DNA from: an uncultured Flavobacteriales bacterium
GTDB taxonomy: Bacteria; Bacteroidota; Bacteroidia; Flavobacteriales_D; Crocinitomicaceae
Reading direction: 5' to 3'
Length of the DNA stretch: 64,000 nt
Assembly (NCBI GenBank): GCA_937973685.1
Contig: CALJKJ010000029.1
Span: 1 to 64,000 of the forward strand
Part shown: in pieces, positions 28,148 to 37,004 of the stretch
Position numbering within the stretch: position 1 is the stretch's first letter
Layout: every line of letters begins with the position of its first letter
Notes under the pieces: generated by a model
The model's database searches: none
The model's input: only the letters and a program-made list of their open reading frames with translations
Told to the model about the DNA's origin: nothing
Translations under genes and position numbers: made by a program

Positions 28148-28195
28148 AATTACTGTTTTTTGTTCTGTACAATTAACTGTTGATTTGGTTCAAGC

Positions 28196-28223
28196 AAAAA
28201 AAAGGCCAACTTTAAGTTGACCT
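28196..28223 (-). terminator. Terminator after glmM
   Basis: Minus strand AGGTCAAC-TTAAA-GTTGGCCT (one mismatch) followed by T8, just after the glmM stop at 28229. Confidence 0.7.
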
Positions 28224-28228
28224 CTGTT

Positions 28229-29617
28229 TTATGCAATTAGTTGCTTTATTTCTTGAATAATTTTATCTGCTAAATCAGAAGCTGCTTGCGTGTCTTTACT
28301 TTCGGTATAGATCCGAATGATTGGCTCTGTATTACTTTTTCGTAAGTGAACCCACTCTTTTTCTATATAAATCTTCACACCATCAGTTGTGTCGACTTCA
28401 AAAGCAGCATACTTATGAGCCATCGCCTTCAAAATTGCATCGACATCAATTCCAGGCGAAAGATCAATCTTTTTCTTCGCCATTTCATAATTAGGATACG
28501 ATGCACGCAATGCCGTCATCGACAATTGTTTGTTTGCAAAGTGCGTTAAAAACAATGCGATACCAACCAACGAATCGCGGCCATAGTGCAAGTCCGGATA
28601 AATGATTCCTCCATTTCCTTCGCCACCAATAACAGCTTTTACCTCTTTCATTTTTTGTACCACATTTACTTCACCTACTGCAGCTGCATGGTACGATTGA
28701 CCAATCACTTCAGTGATATCTCTCAAAGCGCGTGTTGAACTCAAATTAGAAACCGTTGCTCCTGGTCGTTTTGCTAATAAATAATCAGCAACAGCAACCA
28801 AGGTATATTCTTCTCCAAACATCGAACCGTCTTCGTTCACCAATGCCAATCGATCAACATCTGGATCAACAGTAATTCCCATGTGCGCCTTTTCGGACAC
28901 AACTACTGCAGACAATTCTGTTAAATGCTCTGCAAGCGGTTCTGGATTGTGTGGGAAATGTCCTGTTGGATCACAGTATAATTCAATGATATTTTCTACA
29001 CCTAATGCTTTTAGTAAAGCTGGAACTGCGATTCCACCAGTTGAATTCACAGCATCTACAACAATTTTTAAATTGGCTGCTTTGATTGCTGAAACATCAA
29101 CATCACTCAATGCTAATATTGCTGATATGTGTCGTTCGATAGCCGTTTCATCTGTTGTTAATTTACCCAAATCATCAACTTCTGCAAACGAAAAGTCGGC
29201 AGTTGCAGCGATATTTAATAAATCTTCACCTTCAGCACCAGAAATAAATTCGCCTTTTTCATTCAACAATTTCAATGCATTCCATTGTTTTGGATTGTGG
29301 CTTGCGGTTAATATAATTCCTCCGTTAGCATGATGATATGGAACAGCCATTTCAACAGTTGGTGTAGTTGACAAACCTAAGTCAATTACATTTATTCCCG
29401 ATCCTATCAAGGTTTGAATTACTAATCCCGCAATCATTTCACCAGAAATACGTGCATCTCTTCCAACTACAACAGTTAATTGTTTGTTTGGAAAACGTTT
29501 TTTCAACCAAGATCCGTAAGCTGCAGCGAAAAGTACGCTATCAATTGGTGTTAGTGCATCACCCGGTGCGCCTCCTATTGTCCCTCTGATACCAGAGATT
29601 GATTTGATTAAGGTCAT
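28229..29617 (-). CDS. glmM: Phosphoglucosamine mutase
   Basis: 462 residues of the phosphohexomutase superfamily. GlmM converts glucosamine-6-phosphate to glucosamine-1-phosphate for UDP-GlcNAc and peptidoglycan synthesis. The N-terminal SISGIRGTIGG, active-site serine loop LTASHNPKQWNALKL, metal loop DPDVDRLALV, sugar loop GGEGNGGIIYP and phosphate loop RKSNTEPIIRIY are all present. SGIRG and GEGNGG forms are typical of the glucosamine mutase branch in Bacteroidota and archaea. It is the last gene of a TPR-ribH-glmM run (10 bases after ribH) and is followed by a terminator. Confidence 0.88.
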   Translation of the reverse strand: MTLIKSISGIRGTIGGAPGDALTPIDSVLFAAAYGSWLKKRFPNKQLTVVVGRDARISGEMIAGLVIQTLIGSGINVIDLGLSTTPTVEMAVPYHHANGGIILTASHNPKQWNALKLLNEKGEFISGAEGEDLLNIAATADFSFAEVDDLGKLTTDETAIERHISAILALSDVDVSAIKAANLKIVVDAVNSTGGIAVPALLKALGVENIIELYCDPTGHFPHNPEPLAEHLTELSAVVVSEKAHMGITVDPDVDRLALVNEDGSMFGEEYTLVAVADYLLAKRPGATVSNLSSTRALRDITEVIGQSYHAAAVGEVNVVQKMKEVKAVIGGEGNGGIIYPDLHYGRDSLVGIALFLTHFANKQLSMTALRASYPNYEMAKKKIDLSPGIDVDAILKAMAHKYAAFEVDTTDGVKIYIEKEWVHLRKSNTEPIIRIYTESKDTQAASDLADKIIQEIKQLIA

Positions 29618-29627
29618 TTGAATGGTA

Positions 29628-30113
29628 TTAACAATTTTTCTTTAAATCGATCATTTTGAGAACAGTAACAGCAGCTTCTACTCCTTTGTTTCCATGCTTT
29701 CCTCCTGCTCTATCTATTGACTGTTGTTCGGTATTGTCTGTTAACAAACAAAATGCAACTGGTTTATCATATTTCAGATTCACTTCCATGATTCCATTTG
29801 TTGTTCCGGAACAAACAAAATCAAAATGTCTTGTTTCTCCTTGAATAACGACACCAATAGCAATAATTCCATCAACATTAGTTTGTGCTAACCACTGAGC
29901 AGCCAAAGGCAATTCAAAAGCACCTGGAACTCTTTTTAGCTGAATATTTTCCTCTTTCACACCACTTTCAATCAAGGTTGTAACAGCTCCTGCTAATAAT
30001 TTTGAGGTAATGTGATCGTTCCATTCAGAAACAACAATGCCGATTGAAAAATCGGCACCGTTTGGAATTGTATTTTTATCGTAATCCGATAAGTTTTTTA
30101 AGCTTGTAGCCAC
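29628..30113 (-). CDS. ribH: 6,7-dimethyl-8-ribityllumazine synthase
   Basis: 161 residues, normal length. It condenses 5-amino-6-ribitylaminouracil with dihydroxybutanone phosphate in riboflavin synthesis, forming an icosahedral or pentameric shell. Motifs: IVVSEWNDHIT near the start, VPGAFELPLAAQWL, the catalytic His region IQGETRHFDFVC, and FCLLTDNTEQQSIDRAGGKHG. It lies between a TPR protein (5 bases) and glmM (10 bases) on one transcript. No FMN riboswitch is seen upstream. Confidence 0.96.
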   Translation of the reverse strand: MATSLKNLSDYDKNTIPNGADFSIGIVVSEWNDHITSKLLAGAVTTLIESGVKEENIQLKRVPGAFELPLAAQWLAQTNVDGIIAIGVVIQGETRHFDFVCSGTTNGIMEVNLKYDKPVAFCLLTDNTEQQSIDRAGGKHGNKGVEAAVTVLKMIDLKKNC

Positions 30114-30118
30114 GTTAA

Positions 30119-30757
30119 TTATTTTTTATTTGAAGCTCTTGCGATGTATTTCTCTATTTTTTTCTGATCAGCATACATAGCGAAATTATCACGAATTTTT
30201 TCGTACAATTCTGTAGCTTTCGCAAAATCTTTCAATTCCATTTCAGCAACTAATCCTGCTTTGAATAAATATTCTGGAGAAGTAAATTCGTTTTCATTTT
30301 TTGCAGCAGCATCTTCGTACATATCTAATGCATCTTTGAATCTACCTAATTCTGAATAACAATCACCTTGTAATCCAATTACACGAACTGAAGTATACGT
30401 GTCGCTAATCGAAACACCGTCTAACAAATCCAATGCTTTTTTGAAGTTTCCTTTTGTCATATATTGACGCGCTAAGGTAAATTGAGCAATCTCACCACCT
30501 TTCGTTCCATCATATTTTTTAACAACTGGTTCTAATGCAGCAATTGCAGCGTCGGTAGAATCTTTAGCAGCTAAATTTAAACCTGGGTAAATTGCATTGT
30601 AAGATTTCTCTTCTTTTGGAGCAAAAATCAATTGTTTGTAAGCAATGTATCCGATAATTATTACAACTAAAGCAACAACAGCAATTGTTGCAGTTTTCAA
30701 GCGTTTGTTTTCTTGAAATTGTTTTTTAATAGCTTCTAATCCGTTTGTTTGTGACAT
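30119..30757 (-). CDS. Membrane-anchored tetratricopeptide repeat protein
   Basis: 212 residues. One transmembrane helix (about 22-42, TATIAVVALVVIIIGYIAYK) with the N terminus inside is followed by TPR-like helical repeats: ARQYMTKGNFKKALDLL, LQGDCYSELGRFKDALDMYE and AKATELYEKIRDNF. The layout resembles YfgM-type TPR proteins, which work with periplasmic chaperones, but orthology is not proven. It leads the ribH-glmM transcript and has one of the best promoters in the window. Confidence 0.75.
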   Translation of the reverse strand: MSQTNGLEAIKKQFQENKRLKTATIAVVALVVIIIGYIAYKQLIFAPKEEKSYNAIYPGLNLAAKDSTDAAIAALEPVVKKYDGTKGGEIAQFTLARQYMTKGNFKKALDLLDGVSISDTYTSVRVIGLQGDCYSELGRFKDALDMYEDAAAKNENEFTSPEYLFKAGLVAEMELKDFAKATELYEKIRDNFAMYADQKKIEKYIARASNKK

Positions 30758-30779
30758 GTATAATAATATTTAAGCATTG

Positions 30780-30808
30780 CAAAAATAATCTTTTTTTCCA
30801 ATCAGCAA
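30780..30808 (-). promoter_or_regulatory. Promoter of the TPR-ribH-glmM operon
   Basis: Minus-strand TATTTTTG (30780-30787) with TTG (30806-30808) 18 bases upstream fits both Bacteroidota elements; 22 bases to the start codon. Confidence 0.6.
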
Positions 30809-30883
30809 TTCAATCTTTGAAAGAGATAACTGAACTTTATTAAAAAAAATAAAGGTTTACAGTATTTCAACGATTAAAACAGG

Positions 30884-30891
30884 TATCTTTG
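30884..30891 (+). promoter_or_regulatory. -7 element of the cobalamin-controlled operon
   Basis: TATCTTTG, placed so that transcription would begin near 30897, just at the 5' end of the riboswitch. Confidence 0.55.
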
Positions 30892-30895
30892 TGAC

Positions 30896-31062
30896 GGTTT
30901 TTGGTTCTTGATTTGATCAAGATTAAAAGGGAATTCGGTGAAAATCCGAGACTGTATCTGCAGCTGTAACCTTTGTAAACGATGCTTCATAAATGTCACT
31001 GGGTGTAAACTTGGGAAGGCGAAGTTATCGGAAGGAAGTCAGAATACCTGCCTCAAACTATT
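30896..31062 (+). ncRNA. Cobalamin (B12) riboswitch
   Basis: The conserved core is readable: GGGAAT then CGGTGAAAATCCGAGACTG (30935 region), CTGCAGCTGTAA (the B12-box-like segment at 30958-30969), GTCACTGGG (31006-31013), TGGGAAGGC and GGAAGTCAGAATACCTGCC (31033-31052). This is the adenosyl/hydroxocobalamin-binding aptamer. It precedes a B12 uptake operon starting at 31177, as expected for repression when cobalamin is plentiful. The 64-codon open frame across it is not a gene. Confidence 0.95.
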
Positions 31063-31096
31063 GAATGAAGACTTCAGATTAAAGTCCGGTTCAGAT

Positions 31097-31118
31097 TTGG
31101 AAACCTTTTCCAAGTTTT
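31097..31118 (+). terminator. Hairpin in the riboswitch expression platform
   Basis: TTGGAAA-CCT-TTTCCAA followed by GTTTT, 35 bases after the aptamer. It may be the terminator of the switch. GACTT (31070-31074) and AAGTC (31082-31086) could form another stem. Switching mechanism is inference. Confidence 0.45.
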
Positions 31119-31176
31119 GTGCTATTCTCTGACTTTTTCATTTGCTTTTATTTAGTTGTAATTTAAACAGTAAGCA

Positions 31177-32130
31177 ATGAAAAAAATTGTAGTATGCTTG
31201 GCATTTTGCTCAGCAGGATTGGTTTATTCCCAATCAGTTGTAACGTTTGAAGACCTTACGTTAATCCCCAATTCACATTATACAGGTTCGGACGGACTTG
31301 GTGGATTCACTTCTAATGGCGTTTTCTTTGAAAACACGTACGATGCTAACTTCGGATTTTGGTCCGGTGGTTTTATCTATTCCAATTCAAATGATACCAC
31401 AACAGCAGGTTTTACCAATGATTATTCAGCTATTACTGGCACTGGAGCAAATGGTGGTGGCATTTATGCAGTCAATTACTATGGAAATATTGATTTCACA
31501 TCTCCCAAAGTTGTTTCTTCAATCGCATTAACAAACACCACTTTTGCTTATTTATCGATGTTGAATGGCGATGGTTTTGCAAAAAAGTTCGGTGATACAA
31601 TCAATGCGAATGGAGAAAATGATGGTTCTAACGGCGAGGACTTTTTTCGCTTACGCATACTTGGAAAGGACCAAAACAGTACTATCACAGATTCTGTAAT
31701 TGTTTACTTGGCAGACTACCGCTTTTCAGACAATAGTCAAGATTACATTCTCAAAGATTGGCTTACAGTCGATTTATCCGCTCTTGGTGCAATCCAGTTT
31801 CTGGAATTTGAATTGAGTTCGTCTGATATTGGATCATGGGGAATGAACACTCCCGCTTACTTTGCTTTGGATAATCTTGTTTATGGTGAATTAGGGATCT
31901 CGGAAAAGGAGGAAACTATCGTTATCTATCCAAATCCAACAAGCGATTACATTCACATCAACCAACACCAAGGCACTGCAACATTGTTAACGATGGACGG
32001 GCATATCGTATCTCGTATCGATTTAACGACAAACAATGTAATATCGTTAGAAAAATATGCAGTAGGAACTTATTTGTTGCTTGTTTCCAACGAAAAAAGC
32101 ACCTCTCAAACAATCGTTTCGAAAAAATAA
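31177..32130 (+). CDS. DUF4465 T9SS-secreted protein (BtuH-like cobalamin-binding candidate)
   Basis: 317 residues: signal peptide (MKKIVVCLAFCSAGLVYSQ), a beta-rich DUF4465 domain (about 20-245, including FTSNGVFFENTYDANFGFWS and DWLTVDLSALGAIQFLEFEL), then a C-terminal T9SS type A sorting domain (IYPNPTSDYIHI onward, about 250-317). As the first gene after the riboswitch it is under B12 control. I recall that surface B12-binding BtuH proteins of gut Bacteroides are DUF4465 proteins, but those are lipoproteins; here delivery would be by T9SS. Cobalamin binding is inferred from context and family, not seen. It stops 1 base before the receptor's ATG. Confidence 0.82.
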   Translation: MKKIVVCLAFCSAGLVYSQSVVTFEDLTLIPNSHYTGSDGLGGFTSNGVFFENTYDANFGFWSGGFIYSNSNDTTTAGFTNDYSAITGTGANGGGIYAVNYYGNIDFTSPKVVSSIALTNTTFAYLSMLNGDGFAKKFGDTINANGENDGSNGEDFFRLRILGKDQNSTITDSVIVYLADYRFSDNSQDYILKDWLTVDLSALGAIQFLEFELSSSDIGSWGMNTPAYFALDNLVYGELGISEKEETIVIYPNPTSDYIHINQHQGTATLLTMDGHIVSRIDLTTNNVISLEKYAVGTYLLLVSNEKSTSQTIVSKK

Positions 32131-32131
32131 C

Positions 32132-34051
32132 ATGCTGAAAACAATCCTGTTTCTTGGCGCGTTTACGCTTACTTTTATTTCTTTTTCGCAATACAAAGAA
32201 ATCGAAGAAGTGATTTTGATTGGGAAATCTGTTGATTCAACACGGATTTATCGCTTGGACGAAAAACGAATACTAGCAAAAAACGCGTGTGATGTTGGCG
32301 ATTTGATGCGCTTATTCCCTGGAGTTCAGGTAACAAGCTATGGTGGAATTGGCGGATTAAAAACGGCTAATTTCAGAAGTTTGGGCGCTGGTCAGACGAG
32401 TGTTGTTTTTGATTACCAAGCACAATCTACCACGCAAAGTGGCGCAACAGATCTTGGATTAATTCCAGCGGATTTCATATCCGAAATTGCAGTCATTCAA
32501 CAAGCAAGTACAGATATCCTGCTTCCTATTAAAAGTAAGTTGAGTGGAACGATTTTAGCTATTCAAACCAAACATCAAGCTGCTACTTACAAGAAAAACG
32601 GATTGGTTGGAATGCAAACGGGTTCTTTTGGATTAATCGAAGGATTTGCTTTTGGTCAGAAACGTTGGGAGAAATTGAAAATAAGTATTTCTGGAAAATC
32701 TCGGTTTTATAACGGTGCATTTCCGTTTACCTACAACAATGGTGCAACTCAAGTACATACAACACGAAAAAATAACCAAGTGATTGATCATTATGGTATG
32801 TTTTCTTGTAGTTATACTCCAGCAAAAAACCACTTGCTTTCATTGGGAATAAGCGGGAACAGTTACGACAAACAACTCCCTGGAGCAATCATTTTTTATA
32901 ATGAACATGCCAAACAATACTTAAGCGGTAATGAACTTGACTTTCAACTGCGTCATTTGTACACTGGCAAAAAGATACAACTGAAATCACAGCTCAATCA
33001 TCAAATCAATCAACTCACCTATACCGATTCAAATTATTTGAATGCAGCTGGATTTTTAAAAAACGAGTTTCACGCTCAACAAACAGACGGTGAACTGCAA
33101 TTAAAATTGACGTTAACAAATAAAACAAGCTGTTTGATTGGCTCGAGTGTTCGCAACGAAAAATTGGTCGCAGCTACACTGAGTTTGTTACCCAACCGAA
33201 CTGTTTCTGAATCAATGCTCGGAATAACTACCAATTACTTTGGTGTGTTAAACGGACAAGTTGGATTGCTTGCTTACACAGCTAATTTTTCGGACAAAAC
33301 AGCTGCAAAAACTTACATTTTACCTAGTGTTGATTGGTTGATCAAACGCAAACAAATTGCTTTTGGAGTTGCTTTTCGACAATCGCTGCGTTTGCCTACT
33401 TTTTCCGAATTATACTACCAACAAATTGGCAATAACCAGCTTTTACCCGAAAAAGGAAGTCAATTTTCACTGCGCATGTTGCATACGTATCAGCGAAAAA
33501 GAATGATTTTTCAGACGATTATTCAACCGTTTTTCGCGCATGTAACCAATAAAATCAACGCGATACCTTCCAAGAATTTATTCATTTGGAGCATTCAAAA
33601 CATTGGTAAAACGCGTGCTTTTGGGACTGAATTTTCCGAACAGATGAATAGTCGCTTGGGGAAAGGAATCATTGGAATGGCTGTAAATTATACCTTTCAA
33701 TATTGCGTTGACATAACTGATCCAGCAAGCCCAACGTATAACAATCTCATCAGCTATTCTCCTTTACATTCGGGCGGAATCGAACTCAATTATAATTGGA
33801 ATAGTTGGCGCGTTTTTAGCCAATTCAATTACCAAGGAAAACGTTATGCATTGAATGAGAGTATTCCTGCCAATGAACTTGCTGCTTTCAATACTATAGA
33901 TATCGGAGGTTCTTATCGTTTCGAAAAAAATAACCGTTCATTCAATATACGCATGACAGTTAACAATTTGACCAATAAATTCAATAGTTACATCAACTTT
34001 TTTGTCTTGCCTGGAATCAACATTAATATGAAATTAAATTATGAAATTTAG
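32132..34051 (+). CDS. btuB: TonB-dependent receptor, BtuB-type
   Basis: 639 residues from ATG 32132; an earlier TTG would overlap the previous gene and precede the signal peptide (MLKTILFLGAFTLTFISFSQ). A TonB-box-like EIEEVILIGK follows, then a plug domain (about 40-125, with LMRLFPGVQVTSYGGIGGLK and ANFRSLGAGQTSVV) and a C-terminal 22-strand barrel. There is no N-terminal carboxypeptidase-like domain, so it is not a SusC-type receptor. Size and riboswitch control point to cobalamin import across the outer membrane. It overlaps the downstream lipoprotein gene by 11 bases, consistent with a receptor/lid pair. Confidence 0.85.
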   Translation: MLKTILFLGAFTLTFISFSQYKEIEEVILIGKSVDSTRIYRLDEKRILAKNACDVGDLMRLFPGVQVTSYGGIGGLKTANFRSLGAGQTSVVFDYQAQSTTQSGATDLGLIPADFISEIAVIQQASTDILLPIKSKLSGTILAIQTKHQAATYKKNGLVGMQTGSFGLIEGFAFGQKRWEKLKISISGKSRFYNGAFPFTYNNGATQVHTTRKNNQVIDHYGMFSCSYTPAKNHLLSLGISGNSYDKQLPGAIIFYNEHAKQYLSGNELDFQLRHLYTGKKIQLKSQLNHQINQLTYTDSNYLNAAGFLKNEFHAQQTDGELQLKLTLTNKTSCLIGSSVRNEKLVAATLSLLPNRTVSESMLGITTNYFGVLNGQVGLLAYTANFSDKTAAKTYILPSVDWLIKRKQIAFGVAFRQSLRLPTFSELYYQQIGNNQLLPEKGSQFSLRMLHTYQRKRMIFQTIIQPFFAHVTNKINAIPSKNLFIWSIQNIGKTRAFGTEFSEQMNSRLGKGIIGMAVNYTFQYCVDITDPASPTYNNLISYSPLHSGGIELNYNWNSWRVFSQFNYQGKRYALNESIPANELAAFNTIDIGGSYRFEKNNRSFNIRMTVNNLTNKFNSYINFFVLPGININMKLNYEI

Positions 34052-35087
34052 TATCCTTATCCTTTGTTTACTACTCATTGTTGGCTGCAAAAAAGAGACA
34101 ACGAAACCTACAGCTGAAATTCCTACTTGGCTAAAATCTGGATTATTGGTGCTCAACGAAGGTATGTTTCAATTCAACAATGCTAAGTTATCATGGATGA
34201 ATAACGCTGACCAATCAGTTAATAACGACTTTTTTGAACAAAAAAACAATCGGAGTTTGGGTGACACCGGAAATGATTTGAAGCGCTATGGCGGAAAAAT
34301 ATACGTGGCAGTAAGTACTTCAAGTACAATCGAAATACTCAATGCGACTAATGGAAATTCCATCAAACAAATCAGTATGATGAATGGCAGCACTCCCAAA
34401 CAGCCACGGTCTATTGCTTTTTATGGATCATCTGCTTTTGTAACATGTTACGATGGATTTGTTGATGTGTTTGACACAACAAATTTGACAATTACAATGC
34501 GCATTCCCGTTGGTCAAAATCCAGAAGACTTAGTTGTCAGTAACAACAAACTCTATGTATCCAATTCAGGAGGTCTCAATTTCCCTAATGTTGACAGTAC
34601 GGTATCGGTTATTAATTTGAATACCTTACAAGAAATCAAACGGATTACTGTTGGACCAAATCCAGGTGCTATTGTTTGTGATGCTGAAGGAGACATTTAT
34701 GTGATTTCAAGAGGAAATTATGCTGCTATTCCAGCGCAACTTCATCGAATTGAGACATTCAGCGATACTAAAACCCATGATTTTACTTTTGCTATTCAAT
34801 CGATGGCAATTTTTCAAGATAAATTATTAATTAGCGAACCTAATTCAATAGTAATCAAAACCTTTAATACCTTAACTGAAAGTAATAATTTAATTAATTT
34901 CATAACCAATGCGCCAATAACAACACTTTATGGAATGTACTTTTCAAGTATTACAAATAAAGTCTATTGTTTTGACGCAGTCAACTATAGTTCAACTGGT
35001 TATGTTGTTCAATTTAGCGTATCAGGTAATTATGAAAAGAAATATCACGTCGGATTAAATCCTTCAAAATTGATCGTTTATGAATAA
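34041..35087 (+). CDS. BtuG-like surface beta-propeller lipoprotein
   Basis: 348 residues. A lipoprotein signal ends in LLLIVGC (lipidated Cys16). The rest reads as YncE-like propeller blades: repeated KIYVAVSTSSTIEILNATNG, SAFVTCYDGFVDVFDTTNLT and KLYVSNSGG...STVSVINLNT. Bacteroides BtuG proteins are such seven-bladed propeller lipoproteins that bind B12 very tightly and cap BtuB on the cell surface. Position directly after btuB, with an 11-base overlap, supports the same role here. The last 8 bases overlap the next gene. Identification as BtuG is from architecture and context. Confidence 0.8.
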   Translation: MKFSILILCLLLIVGCKKETTKPTAEIPTWLKSGLLVLNEGMFQFNNAKLSWMNNADQSVNNDFFEQKNNRSLGDTGNDLKRYGGKIYVAVSTSSTIEILNATNGNSIKQISMMNGSTPKQPRSIAFYGSSAFVTCYDGFVDVFDTTNLTITMRIPVGQNPEDLVVSNNKLYVSNSGGLNFPNVDSTVSVINLNTLQEIKRITVGPNPGAIVCDAEGDIYVISRGNYAAIPAQLHRIETFSDTKTHDFTFAIQSMAIFQDKLLISEPNSIVIKTFNTLTESNNLINFITNAPITTLYGMYFSSITNKVYCFDAVNYSSTGYVVQFSVSGNYEKKYHVGLNPSKLIVYE

Positions 35088-36063
35088 ACTATTAATTACT
35101 ATCTCATTGTTTTATAATGCTTTGATTTGTTTTGGTCAAAGCTTTCATTCAGCTCCTGGGACAATTGGAACGAATGCTATTTTCAAAGACAGTAGTTGTT
35201 TTGTCGCATGGGCAAACAATGCTGTTGTTCAGCGTGGTTTTTTAACAATTGCAGATACAACGTTTACAAGTAACAATTCGAACAAAGTCGATTTTGGTAC
35301 TCCCCAATTCGCAACAGGTCCAGCAGAGGGTGATGGAACGTCGGTAGTTTCTTTGGGAGACGGAGGAATTGCTACACTATCCTTTCCACTTGTTATTCGC
35401 GATGAAGCAGGTCCTGACTTTGCTGTTTTTGAAAATAGTTTTTCGGATAATTACATGGAGTTAGCACATGTTGAAGTAAGTTCAGATGGTATTCATTTTT
35501 TTCGGTTTCCTTCTGTTTCTGAGCAACCCACAGCAATTCAATTAACCAATTTCACCTATTCCGATTGCCGTATGGTCAATAATCTAGCTGGAAAATACCG
35601 AGCAGGTTACGGAACACCTTTTGATTTGTCTGATTTATCGGATAATCCCCTATTAAACAAACAAGCAATTACTCATGTGAAATTGATAGATGTTGTCGGC
35701 TCAATCGATGTGAATTATGGAACAACGGATGCAAATGGAACACTTATTAATGATGCTTTCCCTACACCTTTTGCATCTGGTGGATTTGATTTAGACGCTG
35801 TTGGAATCATTCATGGAACATTGGGTTTTTCAGAAAACCTAATTGATGTTCAATTTTTCCCAAATCCAGTTTTGGATAACTTAAATCTAATTCTTGATGG
35901 ACCCGCTTCTATTGAAGTTAAAGACTTGCAGCACAAAACGATTGCTACATTTCATCACTTAAATAGCACTATAATCAATTGTAGCGAATGGAAATCAGGA
36001 TGTTATCAATTAGCAATTACCAAAGACAGCCAACTAATTTACCGTAAAATTGTAAAGCTTTAA
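35080..36063 (+). CDS. T9SS-secreted protein of the cobalamin operon, unknown function
   Basis: 327 residues: signal peptide (MNKLLITISLFYNALICFGQ), a beta-rich body with motifs LGDGGIATLSFPLVIRDEAG, DFAVFENSFSDNYMELAHVE and FDLDAVGIIHG, and a C-terminal T9SS sorting domain (VQFFPNPVLDNLNLILDG to the end). The body resembles cell-surface proteins I associate with B12 loci of other Bacteroidota, but I cannot name a family. It overlaps the BtuG-like gene by 8 bases, so it belongs to the riboswitch operon. It may be another cobalamin-binding or corrinoid-processing surface protein (inference). Its stop overlaps the convergent methyltransferase stop by 4 bases. Confidence 0.78.
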   Translation: MNKLLITISLFYNALICFGQSFHSAPGTIGTNAIFKDSSCFVAWANNAVVQRGFLTIADTTFTSNNSNKVDFGTPQFATGPAEGDGTSVVSLGDGGIATLSFPLVIRDEAGPDFAVFENSFSDNYMELAHVEVSSDGIHFFRFPSVSEQPTAIQLTNFTYSDCRMVNNLAGKYRAGYGTPFDLSDLSDNPLLNKQAITHVKLIDVVGSIDVNYGTTDANGTLINDAFPTPFASGGFDLDAVGIIHGTLGFSENLIDVQFFPNPVLDNLNLILDGPASIEVKDLQHKTIATFHHLNSTIINCSEWKSGCYQLAITKDSQLIYRKIVKL

Positions 36064-36794
36064 ACCTTTTCTACTGTAAAAGAAACTTGATAATAGTTGT
36101 TTACAGCGATCAATGGTTTGAGATCAACATAATAGTTTTTGGTAAATTCAAGGAACGCTTTGAATTCGTGCAATGGAACATTGAATTCATCGAACATGAT
36201 GATATCCCCTTTTTTCAAAAATGGATAAATCTGTCCCAAGACAAAACAAGTAGCCGAATAAATATCGGCATCTAAGTGAATGACTTTCAGCTGATCAGAC
36301 TCCAATAACGAACGGTTGATTTTCACGAAATCTTGAAACGTATCTTGGAATAATCCTGCTAAGAAAGTTGCTCGTTCATCGTTAACTTCTGGTATCGCTG
36401 AAATCATGTCACCTTTTTTGTAAAAACCTCCCCAATCTTCGGGTAAGCCCTCAAACGTATCGAAGCCAAAAAAGCGTGAATCCGCTGCTGAATTTTTACT
36501 TAACCACCATTTAAATGAACTTCCAGCGGCTACGCCAAATTCTAAGTATGTTACTGGTTTTTCTGATAATTGAAAGGCATCAATGACACCTTGATACAAG
36601 AAAAATCGTCTGTTGTAATCTCTTTTGAATGAATAAGCGTCTTTGTGCATGAATTTAGCGCTGTTCGTTCGCACCCATTTATTCAATTCGAACAAATAAA
36701 CAAGCATTAAAAACATGTATTTAAAAGGATACACCAGGAGGATAAGCGGTGAAAAGATTAAAAAGTCTTTAATGAAACGAACGATTTTTATCAT
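36060..36794 (-). CDS. TylF/macrocin O-methyltransferase-like protein
   Basis: 244 residues from ATG 36794 (a TTG six codons upstream is less likely). An N-terminal membrane-associated stretch (FLIFSPLILLVYPFKYMFLM) precedes a class I SAM-methyltransferase fold with YLEFGVAAGSSFKWW (motif I) and FFGFDTFEGLPEDWGG, the mark of the TylF-like family, then KVIHLDADIYSATCFVL with metal-binding Asp residues. The TylF family methylates sugars in antibiotics and glycans; here an envelope glycan or lipid is more likely. It shares 4 bases with the end of the cobalamin operon and has its own promoter candidate. Confidence 0.75.
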   Translation of the reverse strand: MIKIVRFIKDFLIFSPLILLVYPFKYMFLMLVYLFELNKWVRTNSAKFMHKDAYSFKRDYNRRFFLYQGVIDAFQLSEKPVTYLEFGVAAGSSFKWWLSKNSAADSRFFGFDTFEGLPEDWGGFYKKGDMISAIPEVNDERATFLAGLFQDTFQDFVKINRSLLESDQLKVIHLDADIYSATCFVLGQIYPFLKKGDIIMFDEFNVPLHEFKAFLEFTKNYYVDLKPLIAVNNYYQVSFTVEKV

Positions 36795-36828
36795 AATGTA
36801 GTTGTTGTAGCGCAAATTTTGGCGTCTT

Positions 36829-36836
36829 CAAAAATA
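36829..36836 (-). promoter_or_regulatory. -7 element for the TylF-like gene
   Basis: Minus-strand TATTTTTG, 34 bases before the ATG at 36794. Confidence 0.45.
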
Positions 36837-36980
36837 CATTTTTTTATATCAACGCTTTTACGAATTGTGTAATTAATCCGCTTATCTATTGTAATCAACT
36901 AAAAACCAATAGAATAGAAAGTCGCTTCACCAGTCCAGTTCAAAACTCCAGACAAGAACACACATTTCCTATATTTTATG

Positions 36981-36988
36981 TAGTTTTG
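36981..36988 (+). promoter_or_regulatory. -7 element for the SAM-methyltransferase at 37005
   Basis: TAGTTTTG, 16 bases before the ATG, followed by an A-rich leader. Confidence 0.5.
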
Positions 36989-37004
36989 ATACAAGAAAAA
37001 AAAG

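Noticed and set aside
28881..29333. 150-codon open frame opposite glmM
   Set aside because: Antisense to the metal and active-site regions of glmM; composition is that of a reversed coding strand.
30938..31132. 64-codon plus-strand open frame
   Set aside because: It lies across the cobalamin riboswitch core; the RNA explains the conservation.
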